Assembly: GCF_024448335.1 (NCBI RefSeq)
Contig: NZ_JAMOHM010000007.1
Coordinates: 160,043-224,042 of the forward strand
Direction of reading: 5' to 3'
DNA: 64,000 nt
DNA from: Stutzerimonas frequens
GTDB lineage: Bacteria > Pseudomonadota > Gammaproteobacteria > Pseudomonadales > Pseudomonadaceae
Part shown: one piece after another, positions 1 to 11,832 of the stretch
Layout of the letters: each line of letters opens with the position of its first letter
Numbering within the stretch: position 1 is the stretch's first letter
The notes under the pieces: generated by a model
Told to the model about the DNA's origin: nothing
The model's database searches: none
What the model saw: only the letters and a program-made list of their open reading frames with translations
Position numbers and translations under genes: made by a program

Positions 1-531
1 CAGGGCGTCGATCAGCGCCTGGCTGAATGCCGGGATGTCATCGGGTTTGCGGCTGCTGATGAGCTGGCCGTCCACCACCACCTGCTCGTCGACCCACTCG
101 GCACCGGCGTTCTTCAGGTCGTCGGTGAGCGAGGGCCAGCTGGTCATGCGCTTGCCCTTGACCAGGTCGGCGGAGATCAGCAGCCAGCCGCCATGGCAGA
201 TCACCGCGATGGGCTTGTTCGCATCGGCCGCCGCCCGGACCAGCTTCTGCGCGGTTTTGTCGGTGCGGATGGTGTCGGAATTGACCACGCCGCCGGGCAG
301 CAGCACGGCGTCGTAATCCTCCATGCGGACGCTGTCGAAGGTGTTGTCGACATGGAACTTGGAGGCCGGGGTGGTGTGGTTCCAGCCGGTCACCTCGCCG
401 TTCTTGGCGGAGATGATCTCGGCGGTTGCGCCGGCCTTTTCCAGCGCCTCCTTGGGCCCGGTCAGCTCGACCTGCTCGAAACCGTCGGTCACCAGAATGG
501 CCACGCGTTTGCCGTTGAGAGATTGGGACAT
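1..531 (-). CDS. pfpI: DJ-1/PfpI family protein (partial, C-terminus off window)
   Basis: This is a protein of the class I glutamine amidotransferase-like DJ-1/PfpI superfamily, whose members act as stress-protective glyoxalase, deglycase or protease-like enzymes in the cytoplasm. The start is the ATG at 531, behind a good GGAGG ribosome binding site. The N-terminal strand (VAILVTDGFEQVELTGP), the LLPGG loop and the nucleophile elbow AVICHGGW with its cysteine are all visible. The 177 codons in the window are nearly the full usual length of about 180 residues, so only a few C-terminal residues are missing. The gene is divergent from the HDOD gene, as in the equivalent P. aeruginosa region. 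The biochemical activity of this family is debated, so only the family is firm. Confidence 0.88.
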   Translation of the reverse strand, partial: MSQSLNGKRVAILVTDGFEQVELTGPKEALEKAGATAEIISAKNGEVTGWNHTTPASKFHVDNTFDSVRMEDYDAVLLPGGVVNSDTIRTDKTAQKLVRAAADANKPIAVICHGGWLLISADLVKGKRMTSWPSLTDDLKNAGAEWVDEQVVVDGQLISSRKPDDIPAFSQALIDAL

Positions 532-661
532 GGACTTACCTCCGTCTGTCTGTCGATAACACTCGCCGAATGCGAGTCACTTGAAATGGGACCCACATCT
601 CAGCCAAAGTTCGCCCTTTCCTGCCGATAGCACTTTGCCTTACCTGTCCGAGCGTCCCGCC

Positions 662-1528
662 ATGGCCGTTGAACTGTCCGCCGATCAAATCCGCCGGGTG
701 CTGCAAGGCATCAGCGTGCCGCCGCAGCCGCAGATCATGGTCGATCTGCAGATGGAGCAGGTCATGCCGGTGCCCGACCTCAAGGCCATCGCCCGGTTGA
801 TCAGCCAAGACCCGGGGCTCTCCGGCGCGCTGCTGAAGATCGTCAATTCGCCGTACTTCGGCCTGACCAACCGCATCGCCTCCATCCAGCAGGCGGTCAA
901 CCTGCTCGGCTGCGACTCGGTGATCAACCTGATCAACGCCCAGTCGATCAAGGGCGAGATGAGCGACGAGACCATCGTCACCCTCAATCGCTTCTGGGAC
1001 AGCGCGCAGGACGTGGCCATGGCCTGCCTGACCCTGGCCAAGCGCATCGGCTACCAGGCGCCGGACGAGGCTTACGCGCTGGGGCTGTTCCACAACTGCG
1101 GCATTCCGCTGATGCTCAAGCGCTTCCCCGGTTACATAGCGGTGCTGGAGGAAGCCTACGCCAGTACCGGCGAGGGCCAGCGCATCGTCGACATCGAGAA
1201 CCGCGTGCTCAGCACCAACCACGCGGTGGTCGGTTACTTCACCGCCAAGTCGTGGAACCTGCCGCTGTACCTGTGCGATGCCATCGCCAATCACCACAAC
1301 GCGTTGTCCTTGTTCTCCGACGACTCCGGGCGTGACGCGCCGATCAAGACGCTGCTGGCGATCCTCAAGATGGCCGAACACATCTGTGCCTGTCATCGCG
1401 TGCTGGGCGGTCAGCCCGAGGACCACGAGTGGGACAGCGTCGCGCGCCTGGTGCTCGACTATGTCGGCCTGTCGGATTACGACTTCGTCTGCCTGAAGGA
1501 AAGCATTCGCGAACTGGGCGTGGGCTGA
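662..1528 (+). CDS. HDOD domain-containing signalling protein
   Basis: The protein is 288 residues long if it starts at the ATG at 662 ([13 protein letters not shown]). The frame stays open upstream to an ATG at 581, but that extra stretch is not domain-like. Most of the protein is an HDOD domain, a relative of the HD phosphohydrolase fold that lacks a complete metal site. Typical HDOD words are seen: [22 protein letters not shown] near the N-terminus, [10 protein letters not shown], then [13 protein letters not shown] and ANHH. HDOD proteins usually work as signalling adaptors in motility, biofilm or stress circuits, but no partner can be named from this sequence. It lies just upstream of mutM on the same strand with a 55-base gap. 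Confidence 0.85.
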   Translation: MAVELSADQIRRVLQGISVPPQPQIMVDLQMEQVMPVPDLKAIARLISQDPGLSGALLKIVNSPYFGLTNRIASIQQAVNLLGCDSVINLINAQSIKGEMSDETIVTLNRFWDSAQDVAMACLTLAKRIGYQAPDEAYALGLFHNCGIPLMLKRFPGYIAVLEEAYASTGEGQRIVDIENRVLSTNHAVVGYFTAKSWNLPLYLCDAIANHHNALSLFSDDSGRDAPIKTLLAILKMAEHICACHRVLGGQPEDHEWDSVARLVLDYVGLSDYDFVCLKESIRELGVG

Positions 1529-1583
1529 CGCTCCGGCGCCGGCCTGCTAAGGTCGGCATCCTTCGCTGTAACCGTATCTCGCC

Positions 1584-2396
1584 ATGCCCGAACTTCCCGA
1601 AGTCGAAACCACCCGCCGTGGCATCGAGCCGTATCTGGTCGGCCAGCGCGTCAGCCGCGTGCTGGTGCGTGATCGTCGCCTGCGCTGGCCGATTCCGGAG
1701 GATCTCGACGTGCGTCTGTCCGGCCAGCGCATCGAGGCCGTCGAGCGGCGCGCCAAGTACCTGCTGATCCGCGCCGAAAGCGGCACGCTGATCGTCCATC
1801 TCGGCATGTCCGGCAGCCTGCGTCTGGTGGATGCGGCATCGCCCGCGGCCAAGCATGAGCACGTCGACATCCTGCTGGAGTCCGGTCAGGCCCTGCGCTA
1901 CACCGATCCGCGGCGCTTCGGCGCGATGCTCTGGAGCGACGAGCCGCTGGCGCATGTACTGCTGGCCAGCCTCGGGCCCGAGCCGCTGGGCGAGGACTTC
2001 GATGGCTACCGGCTGTATCGGCTGTCGCGCGGGCGCAGCATGGCGGTCAAGCCGTTCATCATGGACAACGCGGTTGTGGTGGGCGTCGGCAACATCTATG
2101 CGAGCGAGGCGCTGTTCGCCGCCGGGATCGACCCGCGACGGCCGGCCGGCAGTATCTCGCGGGCGCGCTATCTGAAGCTCGGCGAGGAGATCCGGCGCAT
2201 CCTGGCCATGGCCATCGAGCGCGGCGGCACCACCTTGCGCGACTTTGTCGGCGGCGATGGCAAGCCCGGCTATTTCCAGCAGGAGCTGTTCGTCTATGGT
2301 CGCGGTGGTGAGTTCTGCAAGAGCTGCGGCTCGACCCTGCGCGAGATCCGCCTGGGCCAGCGGGCCAGCGTCTACTGCAGTCGCTGCCAACGCTGA
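1584..2396 (+). CDS. mutM: Formamidopyrimidine-DNA glycosylase (Fpg)
   Basis: This is a base excision repair glycosylase/AP lyase that removes 8-oxoguanine and formamidopyrimidines. The 270 residues match the usual family length. It begins [13 protein letters not shown], so removal of Met exposes the catalytic Pro, followed by the catalytic Glu. The helix-two-turn-helix part carries [13 protein letters not shown], and the C-terminus has a complete C-x2-C-x16-C-x2-C zinc finger (CKSC to CSRC). No residue known to be essential appears to be missing. It is co-directional with the upstream HDOD gene and probably co-transcribed. Downstream is a 114-base gap with two palindromes. Confidence 0.97.
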   Translation: MPELPEVETTRRGIEPYLVGQRVSRVLVRDRRLRWPIPEDLDVRLSGQRIEAVERRAKYLLIRAESGTLIVHLGMSGSLRLVDAASPAAKHEHVDILLESGQALRYTDPRRFGAMLWSDEPLAHVLLASLGPEPLGEDFDGYRLYRLSRGRSMAVKPFIMDNAVVVGVGNIYASEALFAAGIDPRRPAGSISRARYLKLGEEIRRILAMAIERGGTTLRDFVGGDGKPGYFQQELFVYGRGGEFCKSCGSTLREIRLGQRASVYCSRCQR

Positions 2397-2431
2397 GGTG
2401 GCGTAACTGCGCGCGCGTTGACGGCGTTCAC

Positions 2432-2464
2432 GCCCCGCGGGGCGCGGCCACTGCTATAGTGGCC
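2432..2464. other. GC palindrome plus hairpin after mutM
   Basis: A 12-base palindrome (GCCCCGCGGGGC, 2432–2443) is followed by a seven-pair hairpin (GGCCACT at 2446–2452, AGTGGCC at 2458–2464). There is no T-run, so this is at best a weak mutM terminator. The hairpin loop and right arm contain TGCTATAGT, an extended -10-like sequence that could instead serve the next small gene, though no well-spaced -35 is seen. Confidence 0.3.
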
Positions 2465-2510
2465 GTCACAACTAAAATTGCCGCGTTTCGCACAGCTGAA
2501 GGACCACACC

Positions 2511-2852
2511 ATGAATCTGTTCCGCTCCACCGCTGCTGTCTTGGCTCTGACCACTGGCCTGCTGGCAATGCCGGCGCACGCGGAATCGGTCCCGCAGAAC
2601 GCCAGCGGCGATCCGATGTACACCGTCGAGGCGCCCAAGGCCTACTCCATGGTGGGCGACCTGATCATCGCCCGTCCGCTGCTCATCGCCGCGACGGCCA
2701 TCGGCGCCGGCGTTTTCGTTGTCAGCCTGCCGTTCACCGCGCTGGGCGGCAACGTCGGCGAGGCCGGCAAGGCATTGGTGGTCGAGCCTGGCAAAGCGGC
2801 TTTCGTACGCTGCCTGGGCTGCACCACCAGCGGCTACAACGCCCAGCGTTGA
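2511..2852 (+). CDS. Small exported protein of unknown function
   Basis: I cannot assign a function. The start is the ATG at 2511 behind GAAGGA, giving 113 residues; an in-frame ATG at 2478 would put extra charged residues ahead of the signal peptide. Residues 1–24 are a clear Sec signal (MNLFR, a hydrophobic core, then AHA before ESVPQ). The mature part contains one long hydrophobic, Gly/Ala-rich segment (about residues 52–78) that could be a membrane helix. A Cys pair (CLGC) and a short tail follow. It sits at the position of the small hypothetical gene downstream of mutM in P. aeruginosa (PA0358/PA0359 region), so it is a conserved genus-level protein rather than a random reading frame. 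Confidence 0.75.
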   Translation: MNLFRSTAAVLALTTGLLAMPAHAESVPQNASGDPMYTVEAPKAYSMVGDLIIARPLLIAATAIGAGVFVVSLPFTALGGNVGEAGKALVVEPGKAAFVRCLGCTTSGYNAQR

Positions 2853-2952
2853 TCGACGTCATCCGCACCGCGACTGGCGAGGCCTGAGCCTTCCGGTTGC
2901 GGTGTTGCTGCAGTAGGCTTCGCCTCCCATCCCGCGCCGCGAAGCTCCCTCC

Positions 2953-4788
2953 TTGAACAGCCGCTTCTTCAAGACTTTCTTGCCCATTGTGGGCCTGCTG
3001 ATGTTGTCTTGGTCGTTCTGGGCCAGCGACGGTTGGCTCGAGCTGTGCGCGGGACTCGCGCTGTTCCTGTTCGGCATGCAATGCCTCGAAGAGGGCCTGC
3101 GCCAGCTGGCCGGCAGCAAGCTCGAACAGCTTCTGGCGCGCAGTACCGCGACGCCGCTCAAGGGCCTGATGTTCGGCATCAGCGGCACCATGCTGCTGCA
3201 GTCCAGCACGCTGGTATCGCTGCTCACCATCGCCTTCATCAGTACCGGGCTGATCAAGCTCGCCGGCGGTATCGCCATCCTGTTCGGCGCCAACCTGGGG
3301 TCCACCACCGGCATCTGGCTGCTGGCGCTGGCCGGCCAGAACGTCAGCCTGAGTCCGCTGGCCTTGCCGCTGCTGGTCTTCGGGGTGCTGGCCAGCTTCA
3401 GCGGAGACAAGGGCAAGGCGGCCGGGCGCATCGTGCTCGGTATCGCCTTCATCTTTCTCGGTATCGATCAGATCAAGACCGGCTTTTCCAGCTTCGGTGG
3501 CATGGACCTGTCGCAGTATCACGCCGGCGGCCTGACCGGCCAGTTGCTGTTCGTCGGCATCGGCCTGCTCGCCACCGTGGTACTGCAATCGAGCCATGCC
3601 ACGCTGATGCTGACCCTGACCGCGCTGGCTGCCGGTCAGCTGGATCTGATCCAGGCCCTGGCCACCGCCATCGGCGCGAACGTCGGCACCAGCGTCACCA
3701 CCGCCTTTGTCGGCTCGCTGGGCGGCAATCGCAATGGCCAGCGCCTGGCCCTGGCGCATGTGCTGTTCAACGTCACGACCGCCGTCCTGGCGATCGCGCT
3801 GCTGGTGCCCCTGGCCTGGCTGGTGCCGTGGCTGGTCGCGCCGCTGGGGCTGGGTGAGAATCGACTGATTCAGTTGGCGCTGTTTCATACGTTGTTCAAC
3901 GGCATTGGCGTACTGCTGTTCTGGCCCTGGCAGACGCAGCTGGCGAATTTCCTGCTGCGCGTACTGCCGGAGCGGGCCGAGCCGACGGTGCTGATCACCG
4001 AGCTGGCGCCGGCACAGCCGGACGGAACCACCCACGCCCGCTATCTCAATGATCGCGCGCTGGATTCGGCCGATGCGGCGGCCAGCGCGGTGGCTCAGGA
4101 ACTGCAGCATCTGGCGCGCCTGAGCCTGGAAGTGATCTGTCACGCGACCTACCTGCCGGTGGAGCAGCTACGCCAGCAGGGGCCGATCGACGAGACGCTG
4201 ATCAAGGCGAAGCCCGAAGCCCAGGCGCTGGATGCCGAGGGCCTCTACAAGCGCCATATCAAGGGCGTGTATTCCGACCTGCTGACCTTCATGGGCCGCC
4301 TGGAGTTGCCGCTGGACGAGAGCCACCAGGCGTTCTGGCTGAACTGCCAGGTCGCCGCGCTGCAGCTGGTGGATGCGGTCAAGGATGCCAAGCACTTGCA
4401 GAAGAACCTTGGCCACTACCTGCGTACCGATGAGTCTGGTGCTCGGCAGGCCTATGTCGAACTGCGCCGACATCTGCTGGAGTCGCTACGGGAGATCCGC
4501 ACGTTGAGCCACTCGGAGCTGCCTGATGAGCTCTGGCGCGAGCGGCTGAACTGGCTGGACGAGCGCGCCGCGCAATTCGACGCCGAATTCCGCCGGCGGC
4601 TGTTCGAGTCGATCCGCAATCACAAGCTGGACGGCCTGCAGACCAGTTCGCTGATGAACGACCTGGGCTATGCCAGTCGCATCATCCAGAGCCTGCGCAA
4701 CGCCTTGCTGCTGGGCGAGGGCCACGAGCTGACGCGCCAACTGCGACAGCTGGCAGCCGACGACGGCCCGGTCATTGTGCAGCCGTGA
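2953..4788 (+). CDS. Na/Pi cotransporter family protein (NptA/YjbB-like)
   Basis: This inner-membrane protein of about 611 residues has the two inverted PNaS repeats of sodium/phosphate cotransporters. Paired QSS signatures are visible (LLQSSTLVSLL near residue 80 and VLQSSHATLML near 215), each followed by an ANLGST or ANVGTS motif. About eight to ten hydrophobic segments fill residues 1–330. The remaining 280 residues are a helical PhoU-like cytoplasmic domain. Bacterial relatives export or import phosphate; the direction cannot be told here. The farthest possible start is the TTG at 2953, because an in-frame TAG lies at 2914. ATG 3001 is an alternative that would cut into the first membrane helix. 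Its 3' end overlaps the convergent ggt gene by 17 bases. Confidence 0.88.
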   Translation: MNSRFFKTFLPIVGLLMLSWSFWASDGWLELCAGLALFLFGMQCLEEGLRQLAGSKLEQLLARSTATPLKGLMFGISGTMLLQSSTLVSLLTIAFISTGLIKLAGGIAILFGANLGSTTGIWLLALAGQNVSLSPLALPLLVFGVLASFSGDKGKAAGRIVLGIAFIFLGIDQIKTGFSSFGGMDLSQYHAGGLTGQLLFVGIGLLATVVLQSSHATLMLTLTALAAGQLDLIQALATAIGANVGTSVTTAFVGSLGGNRNGQRLALAHVLFNVTTAVLAIALLVPLAWLVPWLVAPLGLGENRLIQLALFHTLFNGIGVLLFWPWQTQLANFLLRVLPERAEPTVLITELAPAQPDGTTHARYLNDRALDSADAAASAVAQELQHLARLSLEVICHATYLPVEQLRQQGPIDETLIKAKPEAQALDAEGLYKRHIKGVYSDLLTFMGRLELPLDESHQAFWLNCQVAALQLVDAVKDAKHLQKNLGHYLRTDESGARQAYVELRRHLLESLREIRTLSHSELPDELWRERLNWLDERAAQFDAEFRRRLFESIRNHKLDGLQTSSLMNDLGYASRIIQSLRNALLLGEGHELTRQLRQLAADDGPVIVQP

Positions 4789-6504
4789 TCGGCTGGCGCC
4801 GTGCCGGCACCTTCAGCGCGCGGCCGATCCCGCGCGGGTCGCTGGCCGCCTCGACCTGGCCGCTCGGCTTGTGCCAGTAGAGCACCTGCTGATTGCCGTA
4901 GTCGCGCTCGATCAGCCTGGGCTGGTGGCCGCGGGCACGTAGTGCGTCCAGCTGCACCGGGCTGAAGGCATCGGCTTCGTACTGCAGCACATCCGGCAGG
5001 TACTGATGGTGATAGCGCGGCACTGCCGGCCAGGCCTGCACCGGCTCTCCATCCAGGTAAGACAGTGCCGAAAGCAGCACCATGCTGGGGATACGGCTGC
5101 CGCCGGGCGTGCCGAAGGCGGCGAACTCCTCGGCGCTTTCGATGAAGGTCGGGCTCATGCTCGACAGCGGCCGCTTGCCGCCGGCGATGGCGTTGGCGCT
5201 GCTGCCTTGCAGGCCATAGGCATTGCTGCCGTCGATGTCGGCGGCGAAATCGTCCATCTCGTCGTTGAGCAGCACACCGGTGCCGGGCACGGTGAAGGCG
5301 GCACCGAACATCATGTTCAGCGACAGCGTCGCCGCCACCGCATTGCCTTCGGCATCGATCACCGCGAAGTGTGTGGTGTGCTCGCCCTCGCGCCAGCGCG
5401 GTGCCGCTGGCAGGTCGCTGCTCGGGGTGGCGCGTTCGCGGTCGATGGATGCCGCTAGTTGGTCGAGGTAGGGGGCGGACAACAGTCGTGCGAGCGGTGC
5501 GCTGACGAAATCGGGGTCGCCCAGCAGACCACGGTCACGGTAAGCGCGGCGCAGCGCCTCGATCACCAGGTGGCTGCGCTGCAGCGGTTCGGCCTCGCGC
5601 CAGGCGAGGCGTTCGAGGATGCCCAGGCTCTGCGCGAGGATCATCCCGCCGGCCGATGGCGGCGGCGCGCCAATCAGCTCGCGGCCATCGGCCAGGGCGA
5701 AACGCAGGGGTTCGCGCTCCACCGTGCGGTAGTCGGCCAGATCCTCCAGCGACCAGATGCCGCCGGCCGCACGCACACCCTGGACCAGCTTCTGTGCCAG
5801 CTCGCCGCGATAGAAGCCGTTACGGCCGTTGCTGGCGAGTCGCTCCAGGGTTTGCGCCAGTTCCGGCTGGCGCAGCAGATGACCTTCGGGCGGAAGCTCG
5901 CCGCCAGTTAGAAACAGCCGCGCACTCTCGGGATCGTCACGCAGTGCGGCCAGGCGCCAGCTGGCGCGCTGGCGGTACACCGCATCCACCGCGAAGCCGT
6001 CGCGGGCCAGGGCGATGGCGGGTGCCAGGGTCGTCTTGAGTGGCAGGCGACCGCGTTTTTCGGCGAGTTCGACCAGTGCCGCTGGCGTGCCGGGAATCGC
6101 CGCGGCCAGCGGGCCGTTCAGCGAGAGTTCGCGCTGGATCTTGCCTCCGCGCAGATACATGTCCGGCGTGGCGGCGCCGGGCGCTCGCTCGCGGGCGTCG
6201 AGAAATACATGACGGGCCGGCTCGGCGGCCTCGCGCAGCAGAAAGAAGCCACCGCCGCCGAGCCCGGAGCCGTAGGGTTCAACCACGGCCAACGCGGCGC
6301 TCACCGCGACGGTGGCGTCGAAGGCGTTGCCGCCTGCTTCGAGGATCTGTCGGCCGACTTCGCTGGCCAGGGGGTGGGCGGTGGCAACGGCACCGTTGTC
6401 GAGCGGGCTGGCCTGGACGCTGCAGGCCAGCAACAGCAGGGCGGCGAACCAGCCGTGGAGCACCTTGAACAGGAGCGTCCGCCGGGTCGGTTGCCGCCAG
6501 CGCA

Positions 6505-6505
<1 letters not shown>
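4772..6505 (-). CDS. ggt: Gamma-glutamyltranspeptidase
   Basis: This is a periplasmic enzyme that cleaves the gamma-glutamyl bond of glutathione and transfers the glutamyl group. The ATG at 6505 gives 577 residues, the normal precursor length. A signal peptide is seen (Arg-rich start, a hydrophobic stretch, cleavage near VQASPLDNG). Family motifs include GGNAFDATVAVSAALAVVEP, GSGLGGGGFF and, near the middle, GEHTTHFAVIDAEGNAVA. In that last motif the first Thr of TTH is the expected self-cleavage site and nucleophile of the small subunit, and a PLSSMSPT motif follows. The start overlaps the ferredoxin stop by one base (TGATG), so the two are probably translationally coupled. The role in glutathione turnover is inferred from the family. 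Confidence 0.94.
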
Positions 6506-6798
<293 letters not shown>

Positions 6799-6863
6799 TT
6801 ACGACGGCCAATTGTGCCGCATCGGCGCGCGGCGTGCATCCGACGCAGCGCCGACGGTGGCCC

Positions 6864-9048
<2,185 letters not shown>

Positions 9049-9062
9049 AGCGGCCTCCTTGG

Positions 9063-9593
9063 TCAGACGGCCGGTGGCCCGGGATAGCCGCAGTTCGCCC
9101 AGGAAGCCGGGCAGGCGTACCAGGCCATGAGGACCATCTGCAGCAGCGCGGCATGCCCCTGGCGCAGCAGGGCCAGCGAGCTGTTCTGCCAACGGTTCAG
9201 GAACGCCCGCAGTTCGTCATCCGAGGCCTGGCGCCAGTCGCCCCAGATGCCAGTGAGCGGACCGCGGGTCAGGGGTTGGGTGAGCACATCGAACAACTGG
9301 CGTACCTGTGCCGCCAGCGCCGGCGAAAGATGGTGCAGGCCCTGATCCAGGCTGATCAGAGTGGCGGCCGCCGCTTGCGGCATTTCGGCCGGTGGCACCG
9401 ACCCCTGCAGCAACAACGGAATCAGGCGATGTAGCATCGGCAGGTCGCTCTCGCGCAGCACGGCGAAGCCGCTGGCGGGAACGGCGGCTGTCGCCCCGGC
9501 GCAGCGGCCTAGCAGTCCGCCAGCGGCCAGGATGGTGCTGCCGAGCAGCCCGACCTTGAGCAGGGTGCGGCGGTTCATGGCGAGATCGTGCAT
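9063..9593 (-). CDS. Tat-signal small subunit-like protein paired with GMC oxidoreductase
   Basis: This protein is 176 residues long from ATG 9593, or 171 from ATG 9578; neither start has a strong ribosome binding site. Near the N-terminus is MNRRTLLKVGLLGST, a twin-arginine type signal with a hydrophobic core and an Ala/Gly-rich c-region. The mature part is helical and matches the general pattern of GMC dehydrogenase small subunits (gluconate 2-dehydrogenase subunit 3-like), with LPMLHRLIPLLL and a C-terminal tryptophan/tyrosine-rich stretch ending CGYPGPPAV. The stop lies 14 bases before the GMC start. In this arrangement the small subunit would carry the folded FAD subunit through the Tat pore; that is inference from the family. 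Confidence 0.78.
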   Translation of the reverse strand: MHDLAMNRRTLLKVGLLGSTILAAGGLLGRCAGATAAVPASGFAVLRESDLPMLHRLIPLLLQGSVPPAEMPQAAAATLISLDQGLHHLSPALAAQVRQLFDVLTQPLTRGPLTGIWGDWRQASDDELRAFLNRWQNSSLALLRQGHAALLQMVLMAWYACPASWANCGYPGPPAV

Positions 9594-9607
9594 CGTGGCG
9601 TCGCGTT

Positions 9608-11020
9608 TCAGCGGATGAACAGAGCGTAGATCAGCTTCTGCCACCATTTGCCGTAGGGTGGATAGACCAGCCGGGCGGCGTTGAAGCGCTGCTTGGCGAA
9701 AACGCTCTTGGCCTTGCTGAAGGTCAGGAATCCCTCGCGGCCGTGGTAGTGGCCCATGCCAGAGGGGCCGATGCCGCCAAAGGGCAGATCGTCCTGGGCG
9801 ACGTGCAGCAGGGTGTCGTTCAGGCAGACCCCGCCCGAATGCGTCGAGTCCAGAACCCGCTGCTGTTCGGGCCGGTCGTAGCCGAAGTAGTAAAGCGCCA
9901 GCGGCCGCGGCCGGGCATTGACGTAGGCCAGCGCCTCGTCCAGCTCGTCGTAGGGAATGATCGGTAGCAGCGGGCCGAAGATCTCCTCGTGCATCACCCG
10001 CATGTGCTCGTTGACCTCGAGCAGCAGGCAGTGCGGCATGCGCCGCTGCTGCGCCTCGGTGAACAGCGGCACGACCTGGGCGCCCTTGGCGCGGGCATCG
10101 TCGAGGTAGTCCTGCAATCGTGTCAGCTGACGCGCATTGATGATTGCGGTGTAGTCGGGGTTGTCCGCAAGGCTCGGATACAGACGCTGTACCGCTTCAC
10201 GATAGGCGTCGACGAAGCCCTCGAGGCGGGCTCGCGGTACCAGCACATAGTCCGGCGCGACGCAGGTCTGCCCGGCATTCATGCATTTGCCGAAGGCGAT
10301 GCGCTCGGCGGCATCGGCCAGCGGCACCGTGGCCGAGACGATGGCCGGCGACTTGCCGCCCAGCTCGAGGGTCACCGGGGTGAGGTTCTCGGCGGCGGCA
10401 CGCATCACGTCACGGCCTATATGCGTTGCGCCGGTGAACAGCAGATGGTCGAACGGCAGGCGGGCAAAGGCGCGCCCGACCTCGACATCGCCGAGTACCA
10501 CCGCCACCTGATTCTCCGGAAAAACCTGCGCCAGCAGCGCCTTCAGCAGCTGGCCGGTGGCCGGCGTCGACTCGCTCATCTTCAGCATCACCCGATTGCC
10601 TGCCGCCAGCGCGCCGACCAGCGGGCCGATGGCCAGGTAGAGGGGGTAGTTCCACGGCACGATGATGCCCACTACCCCCAGCGGCTGATAGACGACCCGC
10701 GCACTGGCCGGCTGGAAAGCCAGACCGACCCGGCGTCGCGATGGCTTCATCCAGCGCCGCAGATGGCGGCAGGCGTAGCGGATGCCATGCAGGCTGGGCA
10801 TCAGTTCGGCGAGCAGGGTCTCGTCGGCCGAGCGATGACCGAAATCCGTGCTGATCGCCTCGATCAGAGCCGGCTGGTGAGCCGCCAGCACATCGCGCAG
10901 CGCGTCCAGCCAGCGCAGACGGTCTTCCTCGGATGGCATCGGTGCGGCGGCGAATGCTGCACGCTGGCAAGCGAACACCGCTTCAAGGGCGGCGAGTGCT
11001 TGTGGAGTGTCGGCTGACAT
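9608..11020 (-). CDS. Aldehyde dehydrogenase (coniferyl aldehyde dehydrogenase-like)
   Basis: This NAD(P)-dependent aldehyde dehydrogenase has 470 residues, the short form typical of the coniferyl aldehyde/fatty aldehyde class. Motifs in order are VVGIIVPWNYPLYL with the catalytic Asn, KMSESTPATGQLL in the cofactor site, FTGATHIGRDVM, LELGGKSPAIV with the general base Glu, and FGKCMNAGQTCVAPDYVLVP with the catalytic Cys. A hydrophobic, basic C-terminal tail (KWWQKLIYALFIR) is typical of fatty aldehyde dehydrogenases that touch membranes. The ATG at 11020 follows GGAG. It is the first gene of a three-gene operon, followed by the Tat subunit and the GMC oxidoreductase, so successive alcohol-to-aldehyde-to-acid oxidation is plausible. 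It is divergent from a TetR regulator. Confidence 0.93.
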   Translation of the reverse strand: MSADTPQALAALEAVFACQRAAFAAAPMPSEEDRLRWLDALRDVLAAHQPALIEAISTDFGHRSADETLLAELMPSLHGIRYACRHLRRWMKPSRRRVGLAFQPASARVVYQPLGVVGIIVPWNYPLYLAIGPLVGALAAGNRVMLKMSESTPATGQLLKALLAQVFPENQVAVVLGDVEVGRAFARLPFDHLLFTGATHIGRDVMRAAAENLTPVTLELGGKSPAIVSATVPLADAAERIAFGKCMNAGQTCVAPDYVLVPRARLEGFVDAYREAVQRLYPSLADNPDYTAIINARQLTRLQDYLDDARAKGAQVVPLFTEAQQRRMPHCLLLEVNEHMRVMHEEIFGPLLPIIPYDELDEALAYVNARPRPLALYYFGYDRPEQQRVLDSTHSGGVCLNDTLLHVAQDDLPFGGIGPSGMGHYHGREGFLTFSKAKSVFAKQRFNAARLVYPPYGKWWQKLIYALFIR

Positions 11021-11056
11021 TGGGGCTCCGGGTGGCGAGGAGGGTTGATAGATTTC

Positions 11057-11072
11057 TAGAGTAATTGCTCTA
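11057..11072. promoter_or_regulatory. Palindromic operator between the aldehyde dehydrogenase and TetR genes
   Basis: The 16-base sequence TAGAGTAATTGCTCTA is a palindrome with a single central mismatched pair (TAGAGYAATTRCTCTA). It lies 36 bases before the aldehyde dehydrogenase start and 79 bases before the TetR start. This is the place and size expected for the operator of the divergent TetR repressor. Binding is inferred from position and symmetry only. Confidence 0.6.
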
Positions 11073-11151
11073 AACTGTCAACGAGACGTGCTTGCCCGAC
11101 CGCTGGCGTGTACCGTTGCCCCTTCGCTCCATCGCCGAGATCCCGCCGCCC

Positions 11152-11826
11152 ATGGCACCCCGAGCAAAGACCCGCGATCGCATCATCGAAGCCAGCCTGG
11201 CGCTGTTCAACGCCCAGGGCGAACGCAACGTCACCACCAACCACATCGCCGCGCACCTGGGCATCTCGCCGGGAAACCTCTACTACCACTTCCCCAACAA
11301 GCAGGCGATCGTCGCCGAGCTGTTCGGCCAGTACGAGGCGCGGGTCGATGCCTTTCTGCGCCTGCCGCTGGCGCGCGCGATGCAGGTAGAGGACAAGGCG
11401 ATCTACCTGGAAGCACTGCTCGGCGCGATGTGGGATTACCGTTTTCTGCACCGGGATCTGGAGGGGTTGCTCGACGCCGATGGCGAGCTGGCGCGGCGCT
11501 ACGAAGGCTTTGCCACGCGTTGCCTGCAGCATGCTCGGGCGATCTACCAGGGTTTCGTCGAAGTCGGCATTCTGGAGATGGACGATGAACAAACCGAGGC
11601 GCTGGCGCTCAACGCCTGGATCATCGTTACGTCCTGGATTCGCTTCCTCGGCACTGTTGGCGCCGGGGCGGGCCAGCTCGATCCTGTGCAGATGCGGCGT
11701 GGCATCTATCAGGTGCTGGCGCTGGAGAGCGGCTTCGTCGCGACCGAAGCGCGCGAGGCGGTGGCTGCATTGCGGGGTCAGTACTTCGTTGCGCTGGAGT
11801 CGCTGCTGCCGACGGCGGATGCCTGA
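11152..11826 (+). CDS. TetR/AcrR family transcriptional regulator
   Basis: The ATG at 11152 (MAPRAKTRDRIIEASL) gives 224 residues; a longer frame from a TTG at 11092 would add a Pro-rich leader and is not favoured. The N-terminal helix-turn-helix is clear: TRDRIIEASLALFNAQGERNVTTNHIAAHLGISPGNLYYHF, with the recognition helix ending in GNLYYHFPNKQAI. The C-terminal 150 residues form the ligand-binding and dimerisation domain; a DYRFLHRDLEGLL segment is typical of one Pseudomonas subgroup. It is transcribed away from the aldehyde dehydrogenase/GMC operon across a 131-base region holding a palindromic operator, so autoregulation and control of that operon are likely. The inducer is unknown; an aldehyde, alcohol or fatty acid would fit. 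Confidence 0.92.
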   Translation: MAPRAKTRDRIIEASLALFNAQGERNVTTNHIAAHLGISPGNLYYHFPNKQAIVAELFGQYEARVDAFLRLPLARAMQVEDKAIYLEALLGAMWDYRFLHRDLEGLLDADGELARRYEGFATRCLQHARAIYQGFVEVGILEMDDEQTEALALNAWIIVTSWIRFLGTVGAGAGQLDPVQMRRGIYQVLALESGFVATEAREAVAALRGQYFVALESLLPTADA

Positions 11827-11832
11827 CGCCTC

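Noticed and set aside
2734..4143. Long minus-strand open frame (about 469 codons) opposite the Na/Pi gene
   Set aside because: It is Gln/Arg-rich without any domain and lies fully antisense to a clear membrane protein; high-GC codon bias produces such frames.
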